Translations under genes and position numbers: made by a program
Assembly: GCA_009693225.1 (NCBI GenBank)
Contig: SHXP01000141.1
Location: 1-6,328, forward strand
Direction of reading: 5' to 3'
From: Limnohabitans sp.
GTDB taxonomy: Bacteria > Pseudomonadota > Gammaproteobacteria > Burkholderiales > Burkholderiaceae_C
Length of the DNA stretch: 6,328 bases
Notes under the pieces: model-generated
Databases searched by the model: none
What the model was told of the DNA's origin: nothing
Seen by the model: the letters and a program-made list of their open reading frames with translations, nothing else
In this document: piece by piece, positions 6,312-6,328 of the stretch
How positions within the stretch are numbered: the first letter of the stretch is position 1
Layout of the letters: each line of letters starts with the position of its first letter

Positions 6312-6328
6312 GAGATTCAAGTCATACC

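Noticed and set aside
1..6328. Mobile element, CRISPR, phage or defence system
   Set aside because: Every region is accounted for by conserved housekeeping or envelope genes; no transposase, integrase, repeat array or attachment site is visible.

Overview
The window looks like an ordinary stretch of a betaproteobacterial chromosome, most likely Burkholderiales with roughly balanced G+C (an Oxalobacter-like or Polynucleobacter-like composition). This rests on the gene order, the protein styles (a PuuD-type short membrane protein, an MDR quinone oxidoreductase, an N-terminally extended Pcm) and the absence of extreme codon bias. The genus is an inference; no search was run.

Layout. On the minus strand at the left are a PuuD-like membrane protein cut by the window edge (3-500) and, upstream of it in the same direction, an NADPH:quinone oxidoreductase-family protein (587-1579). 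An 87-bp divergent gap separates these from a tight plus-strand cluster: surE (1667-2431), pcm (2428-3228), nlpD (3229-4101) and rlmD (4110-5525). The four genes overlap by 4 nt, abut exactly, or sit 8 nt apart, so they very probably form one operon with coupled translation. A strong hairpin follows rlmD and separates it from a convergent minus-strand gene for a YccA/Bax-inhibitor-1 family membrane protein (5572-6264). The last 64 bases are the leader of that gene.

Function. surE, pcm and nlpD are a classic stress-survival and envelope cluster: a nucleotide phosphatase, an isoaspartyl-protein repair enzyme, and a LysM/degenerate-M23 lipoprotein of the kind that activates a cell-division amidase. 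In many beta- and gammaproteobacteria rpoS follows nlpD directly. Here rlmD, a 23S rRNA m5U methyltransferase, follows within 8 nt and no room is left for rpoS. That gap is the most notable feature of the window.

I see no mobile element, CRISPR array, tRNA, rRNA or evidence of an undescribed system. There is no gene-free stretch longer than 300 bases.
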